From: Ascaphus truei
Lineage: Eukaryota; Chordata; Amphibia; Anura; Ascaphidae
Length of the DNA stretch: 64,000 nucleotides
Direction of reading: 5' to 3'
Assembly (NCBI GenBank): GCA_036426205.1
Contig: CM071568.1
Location: 44,019,982-44,083,981, forward strand
Positions 21,860-32,289 of the stretch are shown one piece after another. The notes below the pieces were generated by a model. It saw nothing but the letters and a program-made list of their open reading frames with translations. It was not told where the DNA came from and did no database searches. The position numbers and the translations under genes were made by a program. The number at the start of each line of letters is the position of its first letter. The first letter of the stretch is position 1.

Positions 21860-23142
21860 TGTAACAGGTATTTCCCCAGTCCCAATCGCAGATAGAGTGC
21901 ATGTGAGGGGGAACCTATATGTTACCAGGTGTGGTGCAGTACCTGTTAGGCTCACAGGAGGCCTGAGCCTCCGCTAGTGAGAGCCTGGGGTTAATCCTCT
22001 GGAACGATCTTACTTACAGCGCCTCCACCTGTGTAGGATTCTAGGAGTGTAGAATGTACCCCACGCAGGACCCACATATAGTAACCACATACACAGGAGT
22101 ACAAGTATAACAGTTTACTATATGCAGAATCAAACATAACACATTACACATACCTCAGCAATAATAACTGTGCCACCCTGTAACACTACTATATCTTATT
22201 ACTTTATACTTCCCCAATGTCCGGTACTCTACTTAAGAGTACGTACCCCCTCTCCCACCACCATGTGTCCACAGTATACCCCCCCAGTCCCGTGGGCAGC
22301 GCTGCTACTATGTGTGAGAACTCTGTTGGTGCACTTATATAACGATACCTGCCCAGTGCGACGGCACTTGGGCTTCAAAAATCTTCAAAAAGGATCCGCC
22401 GATCTCCTGTGCGACGTCCTGGTTTCACCAGCGCGGTGATCCATTAGGGGCGATCCCACCCTGGAGATAGTCCTGCTCTCTCTGTAGAGTAGGCTTGAGC
22501 CCAAACCTCTTCGTGGGAAGCGCAGCGTCCGCTGTGTCCCTCACTGACAATATATATATCACTAAGGGGGCAGGGTCCCTAACCTAGGGCCTGTCCCTGA
22601 AGCACAACAAGCTATAATGTCTGACTCAGGACCTCACTTGGGCCTAGGGGGCTGCTGGCCTAATGCAGTGGGTCACAAACCCCTGCACTCACCTCCTACC
22701 CCTAGCTCTTCCTGGTCCTGACTCAACTAGCATGGGCTGAGCGCGCGAAAAGTATCTTTCTCTGCCTGCCGAGATCCCAGCGCTCCTATTGGCCCTGCTT
22801 GGCCACGTGTCCCCTGGCCCCTGTGCCTGTTGTGGGTTGTAGTCCCCGCAGCACTCTCCCTGCCTGTCTCCCCGCGATCGCGCTGCTCCTGCGCAACTTG
22901 TAATGGACGCCGGAGCTCCAACTGCTCATGCGCGAACTCGCGCAAGATAGCGCCGCCCTGCACGGCCGCCGCCGGTCCCCACACAACTCCCGGCACCCGT
23001 CGGACACCGCCGACGCTCCCACGAGACGCGCGCACACGTGCCTGCACCTTCGCGACCCCGCACCCGGCCGCAGCAGACCTGGAGGAGCCCAGAGGTGGGT
23101 ACATTGATGGGGGTCAGACACCCAAAGGGGAACCTGGCTACA
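21860..23142 (+). mobile_element. Solo LTR with CTCA target duplication
   Basis: Starts TGTAACAGG and ends CCTGGCTACA (TG..CA with a short terminal inverted repeat), with CTCA on both sides (21856-21859, 23143-23146). It is homologous along its length, in opposite orientation, to the 18-2062 LTR. The distal half is CpG-rich and includes CTCCTATTGGCC, CACGTG and GTAGTCCCCGCAG-like blocks that could act as promoter elements. There is no internal region, primer-binding site or second LTR beside it. Confidence 0.8.
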
Positions 23143-23232
23143 CTCAGAATCTGTATGTGTTTCCAAAGCCTAAGTAGTGAAACAATATAGCCTTAAAGGA
23201 ACAAACCAAGCCATTTTTTATTTGTTTTTTAA

Positions 23233-23446
23233 CATACAGTAGGATTGAAGTAGGGTGTCTCCGAAGCTGAACCCTATTTATTTCAGGTTGGGGACTGCCT
23301 ACTTCCAGAGATACTTATTTACGAAGGGGGTATCGGTATCTCCTGCAAGTCTAAAGCTCCCGCGTCACGTATGCCAATAGGAAGCCACATCGGATGACGT
23401 TACGGCTTCCTATTGACCCGCAGGGCGTGGAAGCTTTGAAAAGTGG
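23233..23446. mobile_element. TTAA foldback relative, interrupted
   Basis: After a TTAA at 23229-23232 the sequence CATACAGTAGGATTGAAGTA and then CCGAAGCTGAACC matches the 13076 foldback. A mirrored block (CTACCGACACCCCCTATGG, about 23720) lies beyond the SINE that follows, suggesting that the SINE split the foldback. Confidence 0.5.
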
Positions 23447-23700
23447 CCATTATGTAATAATAATAATAGCATGTTCTTGTATAACGCTGCTAGTTTTACA
23501 TAGCGCTTTACAGAGACATTTTGCAGACACAGGACCCTGCCCCGTGGAGCTTACAATCTATGGTTTGGTGCCTGAGGCACAGGGAGATAAAGTGACTTGC
23601 CCAAGATCACAAGGAGCCAACACCGGGAATTGAACAGGTTCCCCTGCAACAATCTCAGTGTCAGTCAGTGTCGTTATTCACTGAGCTGTTCCTTCTCCCA
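23447..23700 (-). mobile_element. CORE-type SINE with L2-like tail
   Basis: The minus strand reads a tRNA-like B box (GGTTCAATTCCC), then a MIR-like core (CTTGGGCAAGTCACTTTATC, CTCCCTGTGCCTCAGGCACC), then an L2-type tail (AGATTGTAAGCTCCACGGGG, AAAGCGCTATGTAAAAC) and a TTATTATTA end. Other copies are at 24105, 27271, 40417 and 43225. It is probably mobilised by an L2 LINE such as the one at 44258. Confidence 0.8.
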
Positions 23701-23765
23701 AGTAGCCAAGCAGAGGGGCTACCGACACCCCCTATGGAAGCCTCTTTAAATATAGATGCAACTGT

Positions 23766-24004
23766 ACTGTCCCGGCAAGCTTTGTTCTAAAGCTTGCCGG
23801 GTGCATAGCGGGCTAGCCGGGGGTCTGTTCTCCGTTTGAACCGGAGTTTACTGCGCAGCGGCCGCTTCAATAGATAAGCGCTAATGGCGCTTACTATTGA
23901 AAGCGCCCGAGGCGCGGGAAAAACGGCCGAAGACAGCCGCGTGCCGCCCGCAGCTATTTTTAAACTGCGGGGGCAGCCGCATTAGCTTTAAGCTGGCCGC
24001 GTGT
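23766..24004. repeat. GC-rich multi-hairpin repeat, related type
   Basis: Contains CCCGGCAAGCTTT with AAAGCTTGCCGGG, a hairpin TCAATAGATAAGCGC with GCGCTTACTATTGA, and CCGCAG with CTGCGG arms. It has the same style and a similar 5' hairpin to the 14073 and 26947 repeats, but is not clearly the same family. Confidence 0.5.
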
Positions 24005-24104
24005 GTACAGGGAATGAAAAAGTCTACTCTTATACCACAGTATATACAGTAAGCACACAGCACTGCATACTGATTCTAAGAGGGATATATATCAACAATA
24101 GAAT

Positions 24105-24300
24105 ATGTTTTTTCCTATAGCACTGAGTGTACCCAGCACTGTACATAGAAATTGGCAGACACAACGAGTCCTGTCCAGCTTGCAAACTAATTTTGGCGCA
24201 GAGACACACGGAGATAAGGTGACTTGCCCAAGGTTCCAAGGAGCTGGATTTGAACCAGGTCTCTTGTTGGAATCGGTGCCTCTGGCACGCGCGTTGTAAG
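24105..24300 (-). mobile_element. CORE-type SINE, diverged
   Basis: On the minus strand, GGTTCAAATCCAGCTCC (B-box region) is followed by CTTGGGCAAGTCACCTTATC and a decayed L2-like tail. The A-box end is poor. Confidence 0.7.
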
Positions 24301-24594
24301 GAATCACCCCCTTTGATTTTTTTAATACTACATATTTGTGCTATTTCCATTCCTAAAAGGCAGAGACCTATAAAAACAGGTTTATTCTGAAAGGCAGAGG
24401 TCTTTTTATTTTGTGGCAATGTCTAATGTTCTTACAAAATTCTTAGATAATATATGAGCTATGCTGGGGGGGGGGGGGGGGGCTGTTATGGGAGGGTAAA
24501 GGTATAGTAGGTATTAATAAGTAGTTTTTTTCATGCTTGATGTATATTACAGAATATAGATGATTTGACAGTATGGTAGTCAATGTTTTAAATA

Positions 24595-24596
<2 letters not shown>

Positions 24597-24632
<36 letters not shown>
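24597..24632. repeat. (TA)n microsatellite
   Basis: A pure TA run, preceded at 24465-24482 by an 18-base G run. Confidence 0.9.
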
Positions 24633-24634
<2 letters not shown>

Positions 24635-24663
24635 CAATTATATAAAAATTATATAGATATAAA

Positions 24664-25020
24664 ACTTTTTTTTTAACTCTTTTTATTAGTTTTTGAATAA
24701 TATGAAACAATATAAATACAATAATTAAACATACATAGTACAATGATGTATATGTATAAATATAATATATATATTTATATATCATACATCATTTTCTTTC
24801 ATTCTTTCTTTAAAATAAAAGTAGTGTTATATATTGGGACATCGGCTACATCATAACTTGTTAATAGACATATATTGAGTATATGTAAATGGATTTTGGA
24901 GGGGATTTCTGAGTTAAAGTAGCACCTTCCCAGGTTTCCTGTGATTTCATGTGATGTCCTCGTCTCTGTTACGCAGAGTAAAGGTGACATGAAATTCAGG
25001 ACATTGTGGACGGACTGCAA
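24664..25020 (-). mobile_element. Probable LINE 3' tail
   Basis: The minus strand ends AATAAAAAGAGTTAAAAAAA, an L1-style A-rich tail, preceded by AT-rich sequence interrupted by TA repeat. No ORF2 residues are recognised, so the family is uncertain. Confidence 0.35.
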
Positions 25021-25410
25021 GGGTCTGCAACTTTTAGTTGTTGAGAATCAGAAATCGTTTTGTGGTGCGTCTACCTAATAACGTGACGGTCACTAAATAG
25101 GGAACGCATGTTATTTTTCTTATAAACGGGGATCCTCAAAGCTTAATGAGATGCAAAAATAACGTGTGTTAGTAAAACAACCATCGTACGGTTACTCTAA
25201 TGAACGGGCAGTTTTTTTTTAGCATTCAGACACATTAAAATATACACTACACACGAGCCTTGGGAAAGAACGTTATTAGGCAACACCAATTAGTGACGCA
25301 TTACGTATTAGCGTGCCCTTAACACTGTGTCCATGAGCATTTAGCAATTTAAAATAAATACACATGGCCAACTGCAATCCTCGGCTATTTTCAACTGCTA
25401 CACACTGAAG

Positions 25411-25851
25411 ATGGCTCACCAACCTTCTACCACCACTGCTGGGGCTGCTACTGCTGCTGGGACAGGCAGAATAAGAAGCCGAAAGTTTAATGTTGCAGAT
25501 ATTAATAGAAGATGTGGTGGCTAACCATTCTAATTAATGGGGGCTCTTTGCCAGAAGACCTGCACTGCTGAAAAGCTGCGCATTTAGTGTGGCATGCTGG
25601 ACCAGATTAATGCTCTGGACAATACTATCTATACCATCGACGTGCTAAAAAAGTGATGGGCGGACAGTAAGGACAACGTCCAAATAAAATTGGCAGATCA
25701 TGCTGCAGTGGCAAGGAAGACTGCAGGAGGCAAACCCGTCCCCTTGCACCTGACCCGGATGTACAGTAGGAGCGGATCAGCTCAGCGATCGCACACTCCC
25801 AGGTTGTGGGACTACCTGGGCTTGTGGACTGCACAGATCACGAGAGACCTG
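25411..25851 (+). pseudogene. Harbinger transposon Myb-like protein, first exon (broken)
   Basis: Starts ATGGCTCACC (MAHQPSTTT, then RIRSRKFNVADINR). After stops and shifts comes KK, a stop, then WADSKDNVQIKLADHAAVAR and KTAGGKPVPLHLTRM. The RKRKF start and the (K)KRWxDxK....A..AR.TGGG stretch match the Myb/SANT-like second protein of Harbinger elements, which helps carry the transposase to the nucleus and to DNA. The stop in KK*WADSK is TGA where the family has an arginine codon, consistent with CpG decay. The exon ends after a full codon at a perfect donor (CTG then GTAAGT at 25852). No Harbinger transposase is seen nearby. Confidence 0.7.
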
Positions 25852-25859
25852 GTAAGTGA

Positions 25860-26940
25860 CCCTACAGTAAATATATAGTAGACTAGATATCAACCTCATG
25901 TATTCTGTACATGTCACTTTATACACAACCTAGAACATCAGAATAAAGCTTACTGTCTTATTTGGAGTACACTCGCACATACAGGTGAGGCGTACCTGGC
26001 TAAATAATGTATGTGACATGCTTCCATGTGTGCCCTCATAAGATTACCAAACACTAAAGGTCATTCCTTCTACATTGCAGTAAAGGATCAATCAGTATAA
26101 AGGGATCATTTGACTACAGTATTTGAGGGCCATAAAGCTGCTCTATAATCACAATAACACTAATTTAATCAACACTTAAAGAGTCTCAGAATCTCAAAAG
26201 GTTCTATTCATACTGATTAATCCTCTTATGAAAGGTATATAAACACTCACTGTACACAGCACTAATCTCCTAAGATTCAACATCACCAACCTGCTTCTAG
26301 TCTTAAGGTTCACTGAAGAATCTTGTTGCCCTTCTGCTAACGAGCACCCCACTGCTTTACATATTTACCCGTGTCACTCAAATCATCTTCCCGTCTACGT
26401 AAATGGATTCCAGACATGGCAATCGTGTTCTAAAAAGTCACTTTGAAAATACGTAACGTAACTTAGTGCCCTGGACATACTTGAAAATGAGTGGTAACTT
26501 TAAATGTTATTGCTCCACAAAAGGGTTAGAAACGGTAGCATGTCTCAGCTCTCATTCGTGTTCATGGAGTGAAGGCCTTATAGGTTTGGCAACAGTTTGG
26601 GGATCAGGGCCTCTACATATTGTACTGCTAAAATAATATATAAATAAAGAGATGTTCAAAAATGGCTGTTTGGTCTAGGCAAATCTATCCAAATGTGTTT
26701 ACATTTTGTATGAATATACTTGACGATAGGATGTATTTATTTTTCAGGACCATCATACAGATGCCGTGAGCATTTGGCCAAACAGGCTGCATAGGTTTAT
26801 TTCTTTATTGCAAAATGTTTCTAGTGCCACGAAACCCAGTACTAGAGCACGTGTAAGAACTTAGGGAGGACAACCATCCCATACCCACAACCGGGACTAA
26901 TTTTTACACACTGTCTCTGCCTACACTACCGACACACTTT
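25860..26940. other. Inferred intron of the Harbinger Myb-like pseudogene, first part
   Basis: AT-rich sequence with no recognised gene or clear repeat ends. Confidence 0.35.
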
Positions 26941-26946
26941 ATTAAA

Positions 26947-27270
26947 GTGTGGCCGGTTCCGCAAGCCGGGAGATTTCCCGGCTTGCTAGTGGCCGCCCCT
27001 CGTGACGCGCGGTCACGCGTCATCGGGAGCCTGCGCCCCCTGCACGCGTGTCCAGGGCTCCCCGAGGGAGCCCTGGTGTCCCGCGATGTGGGGGACGGCG
27101 GCAGGGGGTTCCGGGGGACCCGGCGGACCCGGCAGCGGGAGGGAGAGCGCCCCGATCGGAGGGCGCTCTTCCGCTGCTTCGGCGCGCGCCCGGCACCCTC
27201 CGGCGCGCGCCAGTTTACTGCTGCGGCCGAGAACGGGCAAATGCTCGAATAAACTCGGCCGCAGCAGTAG
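26947..27270. repeat. GC-rich multi-hairpin repeat, copy 2
   Basis: Closely matches 14073-14410, keeping the GCAAGCCGGGA/TTCCCGGCTTGC and GGCTCCCCGAGGGAGCC hairpins and a 3' hairpin in which both arms changed together (CTGCGGCCGAG with CTCGGCCGCAG). It abuts the SINE at 27271 directly, which is missing its tail there. Confidence 0.75.
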
Positions 27271-27420
27271 ATGAGCTTACAATCTATGATCATGGTATCC
27301 GAGTCACAAGGAGATAAAGTCACTTGCACAAGGTCACAAGGAGCTAACACTGGGAATTGAACCAGGTTTTTGTGCTTCAAACCAGTCAGTGTCTTTACTC
27401 GCTGTGCTACTCCTCCCTTT
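27271..27420 (-). mobile_element. CORE-type SINE, tail lost
   Basis: On the minus strand, GGTTCAATTCCCAGTGTTAG, CCTTGTGCAAGTGACTTTAT and the start of the ATAGATTGTAAGCTC tail are present. The remainder is replaced by the GC-rich repeat. Its head ends just before the inferred splice acceptor at 27426. Confidence 0.75.
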
Positions 27421-27426
27421 TAGGGT

Positions 27427-28127
27427 TGAGGAGGAACAGCCCATGGTGACCCTCTTGCTCACAGGGGTCACAGATGATCCTGGTGAGTCAGTTGACGCAG
27501 TGGCTGCCCCCCAAGCTGCTGCACTGGCTGCCCATCCAGATGCACCTTGAGCTACCCCACCTGCTGCTACATTGGTTACCCGTCCAGCTGCACCTCAGCC
27601 TACACCATCTGCTGCCCTAGCTGCAGCAATGGGACAGCCAACATCTGGTTCTAATTCTGTGGTGCTGTTGGAGCACCAGAGGCTTCTGATTGAAATGCAG
27701 CGGGAGGCGTTTCAAGACATCTCGGGCCATCTGACACCAGGGCTCAAAGAAGGGAGCAATCAGCCTGCCGGTGGGAGCAGGCATCACAGAGCCAGGGGCG
27801 ATGAATGCGCCCAGCAATGAGGGAACGCACTACAGCTGTCACTACCAGTGTTGAACAGTTGACAGGCTCAGTAAATGTGCGCACCTGCTCTATGCATCAG
27901 GCCCTGAACACTTTCCATGCCCACTCGGTGCTAAGCACCCCAGATGAATCTCTGGAGTGTATGGCCACATCAGGGATATCCAAATTCGTTGAGACTTCCC
28001 CTTGTCCACCATCAGAGGAGATGGCCACACCATTGGCACATGTGTTCCACAGTATGTGCCATGGGAGAGCCCGTACCCATCGGCCACGTGCGGGAGGCAG
28101 TGCCCCACAAAAAAGAGGCGTGGCATT
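27427..28127 (+). pseudogene. Harbinger transposon Myb-like protein, second exon (broken)
   Basis: Follows an acceptor-like CTCCTCCCTTTTAG. A frame beginning VEEEQPMVTLLLTGVTDD runs through an Ala/Pro-rich linker, then LLEHQRLLIEMQREAF and QDISGHLTPGLKEG, then a shifted MRERTTAVTTSVEQLTGSVN. The QR..EMQREAF helix and the TTAVTTSVEQL repeat are what I know from the coiled C-terminus of Harbinger Myb-like proteins. There is a TGA inside the Ala-rich part and at least one frameshift. AATAAA-like signals follow near 28240. Joining the phase-0 donor at 25851 to this acceptor shifts the frame by one, so either the acceptor has moved or a base was gained. Confidence 0.6.
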
Positions 28128-28327
28128 TAAATCTTTGTACGTTTGTTCCTATTTATGTATATAGTTATATTTGCTGTTTGTAAATAATGTTAAACTATTT
28201 GTTTCTCTTTACACAAAAGTGCCACAACTGTATGTAATAAAATATTATTTTTCCTACTTCTGTCTCCTTGAAAATCTTGTTCTCATATGTAGAGTCATTC
28301 TTATACAGTAATACTTTACACACTCAA

Positions 28328-29054
28328 TCTACTATATATCCCAGGCTGTTTGTCTGTGTCTCATTATGCACGCCCAAACTATAAGGCTTAGAACAACCAA
28401 ACTTGGAAGGATTACTTCATGTATCAAATTAAGTCATGGTTTGGATCCTGTCGAACATTCCAAAGAGGGTGCTGCTAAGAACTTAGGTTCCATGTGGGAC
28501 CACATCTACTATATATATTTTAAAAAGTTGTTTGTATATTCTCTACGCATTTGGCCACCTCTGAAGATATCATAACCACATTTTGCATGTTGGTTCCTGA
28601 GATCAAGGAGCAGGTTTTTCTGTTTGGAAACAATTGGTTACATTCTATTTTCAATTCTATGAGTTATTACAATTTCTCTAAGCAAGTCAGCCACTTGGTG
28701 TTGTACCTGGTAGGCTATATCTCTGGCAGCGTCATAATGAGACCAGATAGCTATAAAAGTTTACACAGAAAGCAGACGAAAAAAGAAAGTGAGGATGTCA
28801 TTTGGCACGTGAGGAGAAAGTAAGAATGCTGGAGAAAGAAAGAGGCGCGGAACGAATTGGGGACATCATAAGGTACAGTATTAAAGGAAAATGATGGAAG
28901 GGAGAGAGATGAGGGGGGTCAGAGAAGGGGATTAGAGGAGGGGGGTGAGAGGAGGAAAGGGAGAATGAGAGGGAGGGAGGGGGCGAAAAACCCGTGCAAA
29001 GCCTGGATTTATGACTCCAGAGCACTGCAACCCGTGCAAAGCCGGCACTTTAGA
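28328..29054 (+). mobile_element. Helitron-like non-autonomous element
   Basis: Begins TCTACTATATATCC, followed by TCATTATGCACGCCCAAACT and a CAACCAAACTTGG block of the kind seen near Helitron 5' ends. It ends with AACCCGTGCAAAGCCGGCAC then TTTAG, like the 3' subterminal hairpin and CTAG-type end, slightly decayed. A GA-rich tract (28860-28990) lies inside. No Rep/helicase is encoded. Confidence 0.5.
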
Positions 29055-29319
29055 AAGTAAATCATATAATAGTTAATCCCTTAAAAAAGAAAACTATTTA
29101 AATTATGTTCCACCATATATATGATGGTATAACACGTAATGTAAGGCATAAATCCTACACTCAGTCCATTTATATGGATACCAATTAAGACCTTCCCTTT
29201 TCCTGTACAGTAGGCTGTTTGTAGAAATAACGCAATGCTCCTCGGGTTTTGGAAGTGAGCAAGGGAAGCTTTTGGCAGGCGCTTAATATCGTAGCATTAT
29301 TCTCATACGTTAACAGTAA

Positions 29320-29629
29320 GGCTGCGCTTATAGTGCCGGCGATGGCGACGCAACGTCGCATCAAAAACAAATGCATTGTCGGCGCTTATAGTGCATGTGA
29401 CCAAGCGACAGCGCTACCAAAAATTTGGTAGTCACTGTTATTTGATATTTTCGGCAACGGACTCTCCTTGTGGCCAATCGGAGAGCTTCTCCGTCCCTCT
29501 GCCTTCCCCTTTGATGACGTCACTGGCCTTGTAGCCAGCGACGTCACCTAAACTTGAATTGCAACTATCCCAATGGTGACAGGTGACATCATCTGTTGCG
29601 TCGCTGTCGCCGGCATTATTAGCGCAGCC
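29320..29629. mobile_element. Harbinger-type MITE with TAA target duplication
   Basis: The ends GGCTGCGCTTATAGTGCCGG and CCGGCATTATTAGCGCAGCC are inverted repeats continuing through GACGCAAC. TAA flanks both sides (29317-29319 and 29630-29632). TGACGTCA lies near the centre. A relative is the third element of the array at 56767-57023. Confidence 0.85.
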
Positions 29630-29639
29630 TAACGGAGGC

Positions 29640-30060
29640 CTGAGGATCTCTGTAGTTTGGTAAAGTGCTCAGTACGGTATGACTTACATATGAAGAAGCC
29701 TAAAGTCCGGTAACATTGATCGTTTCGTTATATTTAAGGAAAATAGCTGAACATCGTAGCACTAAGCATATTTGTGGATATGCGTTACAGATATCAATAC
29801 GTTCAAATTTGATAACGTTATGTTTAAAAATGAATGATCTTCTGAGGATCTACTCTTTAGTGTACTAAGGGAGTAGACTTGACAATACAATAAATAAGTA
29901 TCAAATGTGTTCAATACGTTTTCTATACTTCTTGATATATATGGTTGTGCTTATGCCATGTCTTGTACTCCTCAGCTTTGGATACTTTTTGTCATTGCTG
30001 GATTTTTGTGAAACCCTTTACGGCTGCAAAATGTTTAAACCAATGTAAAATAAACAGTTT
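29640..30060. other. No gene recognised
   Basis: AT-rich sequence without supported features. Confidence 0.4.
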
Positions 30061-30062
30061 AT

Positions 30063-30272
30063 CTCCACCGCACACTAATTTCACATCAACATCATAGTTG
30101 ATAAAAATAATCTTTTTCTTTTATTTGCAGATTGCTTGTGATTGCGCGTTTCGAGGGGTTGCTTCATCAGTTAACAAAGAGTGTTCCCCTCTAAAACGTT
30201 AAGCAATCTGCAAATAAAATAGAAAGATTTGAATCAACTGTGATGTTGGAGTGAAATTAGTGTGCGGTGGAG
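30063..30272. repeat. Palindrome with hammerhead-like apex (Penelope-like tail?)
   Basis: The arms 30063-30137 (CTCCACCGCACACTAATTTC..) and 30204-30272 (..GAAATTAGTGTGCGGTGGAG) pair. Next to the apex the minus strand reads CTGATGAAGCAACCCC followed by TCGAAACGCG, the CTGATGA..CGAAAC core of a hammerhead fold. The opposite arm carries a decayed version. The layout parallels the Penelope-like palindromes at 6852 and 50615. Confidence 0.55.
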
Positions 30273-30279
30273 AGGAATT

Positions 30280-30855
30280 GTTTACTTTACATGTACTGGA
30301 TAATTAATTAAAGTAATAAATTTTAATCCACAAAATGTTATTATCATGTTTATGATTGCTTCTGCCATGTTCAAGATCCAAAAGATAATTTCCATCACTG
30401 TAAGAAAAGCTCACCTAATAGCATCTTCTGAATCACCTTGTTCTTAAAACTGGTGTGACAATGCTTCCAAATGGTTTAAACTCTCTCCAGATCCAAGCCA
30501 TACCTGCAAAGTCTGACACATTGTCCAGTGTGAATCCCTCTTTTTAAAGATGGCAAATGACGACTACTGTTTTTTTTAACAGTATGTATTGTGTGTATTG
30601 CCTGGATTTTATACTTATACTGTACCTGTGTGAATGAAATGATCCAAGCCAACATAACATTTTGACATCATAAAAGTAGGCTATTTGTTACAGTTTAAAA
30701 AAATATACATTTCCAGTCTCTTATGCCATTGACATAAACACATTTCGGTGATGTATCGATGAAAGAAACATCTTGCTCGCTATACAGTACCATATCCTGG
30801 TAGAGACTGCATTCGATGTAAGGAGTTAGAAGAACAGAGAAGCCACATGTTACTA
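30280..30855. other. No gene recognised
   Basis: AT-rich sequence without supported features. Confidence 0.4.
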
Positions 30856-30860
30856 TGTAA

Positions 30861-31139
30861 GGCTGAGTCCCCGCTGGTGCTGAGCGCGCTTAGCGCATTG
30901 TGCTTGGCGCGCTTACCTTAGACAATGTGGATCGTCGCGCTCATGCGCGGGCACACACGCTCACCCACGCTTGGCTAAACAATTTTTTTAACTTTCGAGC
31001 GCGCTCAATTTGCCCGCAATGCCGCCCCCCCACACGCGCTTCCGAAACAGCGAGTACACCCGGCGCTCGTGCTTGGAGAGCTGGTGACGTCACCGCTCTC
31101 AAGCATGAGCGCGGTCAGCGCCAACGGGCCGCAGCCGAA
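30861..31139. mobile_element. Harbinger-type MITE with CRE palindrome core
   Basis: The ends GGCTGAGTCCCCGCTGGTGC and GCGCCAACGGGCCGCAGCC are imperfect inverted repeats beside TAA on both sides. The core 31063-31112 is a near-perfect palindrome (GCGCTCGTGCTTGGAGAG opposite CTCTCAAGCATGAGCGC) centred on TGACGTCA at 31085-31092. The same core is in the 55937 element. Confidence 0.75.
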
Positions 31140-31329
31140 CTAAGAAAGAAAATATAACTGTAGGTGTTCTTCAAATGGCATTTTATGACACAGCGTTTAC
31201 AGGGTAATGTATACATTTTGAAGTCATCTATATTAAAAGTGATGTATCTAATTCTGCATCTCTGTGTAGGATTTCCACCGTTTCTTTTACTAGCATCAAA
31301 AACTCGGGCAGGTTTGCAATAGCACAAAC

Positions 31330-32130
31330 CAGCGGTGTCCAATAGGAATTCAAAGCTTGCCACACTTGTGGTTGTTTTTCCATATTCGACACATTATATT
31401 ATACAAAACTAAACACCCCAAATATACACAATGACCACCCCAATACACAATAACACCCCTCACCCCAATACACATAACTGCCCGCCCCCACCCCAATAAA
31501 CAACCCCCCAATACACAATAACCCCACACCCCCAATACATATAATAACCCCCCCACTCCCTATACACATAATAACCCCCACCCAATAAATATAACCCCAC
31601 CCCTCAATACACAAAATAACCCACAATACAGCTCGGTGCACTCTGTCTGCTGCTTGTACAGTAGTGTTCAGGACTACATGTGCCAGGATACACTGGTATC
31701 ACAGATTGGTCACCATGGACTCTACCTGCACCAGGAGGTGGCCCACACTGTCAGTGCCCCAGTAGGGTCCGGTCATGCTGTTGCTCCGGCTGTGTGTCTA
31801 AGACCGGGCCCTGCTCCCATGACAACGAGACGCACTCCGGACTGTACCACTGCGAGCGGAGCGGGAGGCAGGACAGAACATCCGCACACAGACCAGGCCG
31901 TGCGGAAGAAAGGCAGACTGGACAGCAGAGGTGGGGCTTACACCGGAGGCCAGGCCACAAGCGGAGGAGGGTGGGGAGCTGGGGCCCGGCAGGCAACAGA
32001 GGCCACCCCCAGCTGCCAGGCTGTCCCAGCTCTCCCCCCTGTCAGCGGCCCTGTCCCCCAGTGCCCCGTTTGCCACAATGCATTCTCCTATTCGCTACGT
32101 GGTGAGTGGCGAATGTATTGGACACCGCTG
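31330..32130. mobile_element. Non-autonomous hAT element with minisatellite
   Basis: A perfect 15-bp terminal inverted repeat, CAGCGGTGTCCAATA and TATTGGACACCGCTG, is flanked by GCACAAAC (31322-31329) and GCATAAAC (32131-32138), 7 of 8 identical. The left half holds the CCCCAATACACATAATAA-type array at about 31390-31630. The right half is CpG-rich with incidental open frames up to 166 codons that cross the right end of the element. Confidence 0.88.
31390..31630. repeat. Degenerate minisatellite (ACCCCAATACACATAATA-like)
   Basis: About ten irregular units alternate a C-rich run and CAATACACA(ATAA). Minus-strand frames here (CVLGG.., YVYWG..) are repeat artefacts. Confidence 0.85.
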
Positions 32131-32289
32131 GCATAAACTATGCCCTCCTTGTCCTTTATCAAGTCCCTGGTGCGGTGGTCCCTTTTTTCTACTGTTACTC
32201 TATTCTGTCGAAGCTGATGGTATTCCATGTGGCTGCACACACACCCAGAATCATCTCATCGCCATAGTGACATAATGAAGACAGAAGGG

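Noticed and set aside
22727..23177. Arg/Ala-rich open frames on both strands
   Set aside because: They lie in the CpG-rich half of the solo LTR and have no recognisable domain.
27890..28126. Minus-strand open frame opposite the Harbinger exon
   Set aside because: A shadow of the plus-strand coding remnant.
31636..32136. 166-codon CpG-rich open frame
   Set aside because: Crosses the right terminus of a hAT element defined by a perfect inverted repeat and target duplication; no domain, and several frames are open at once.
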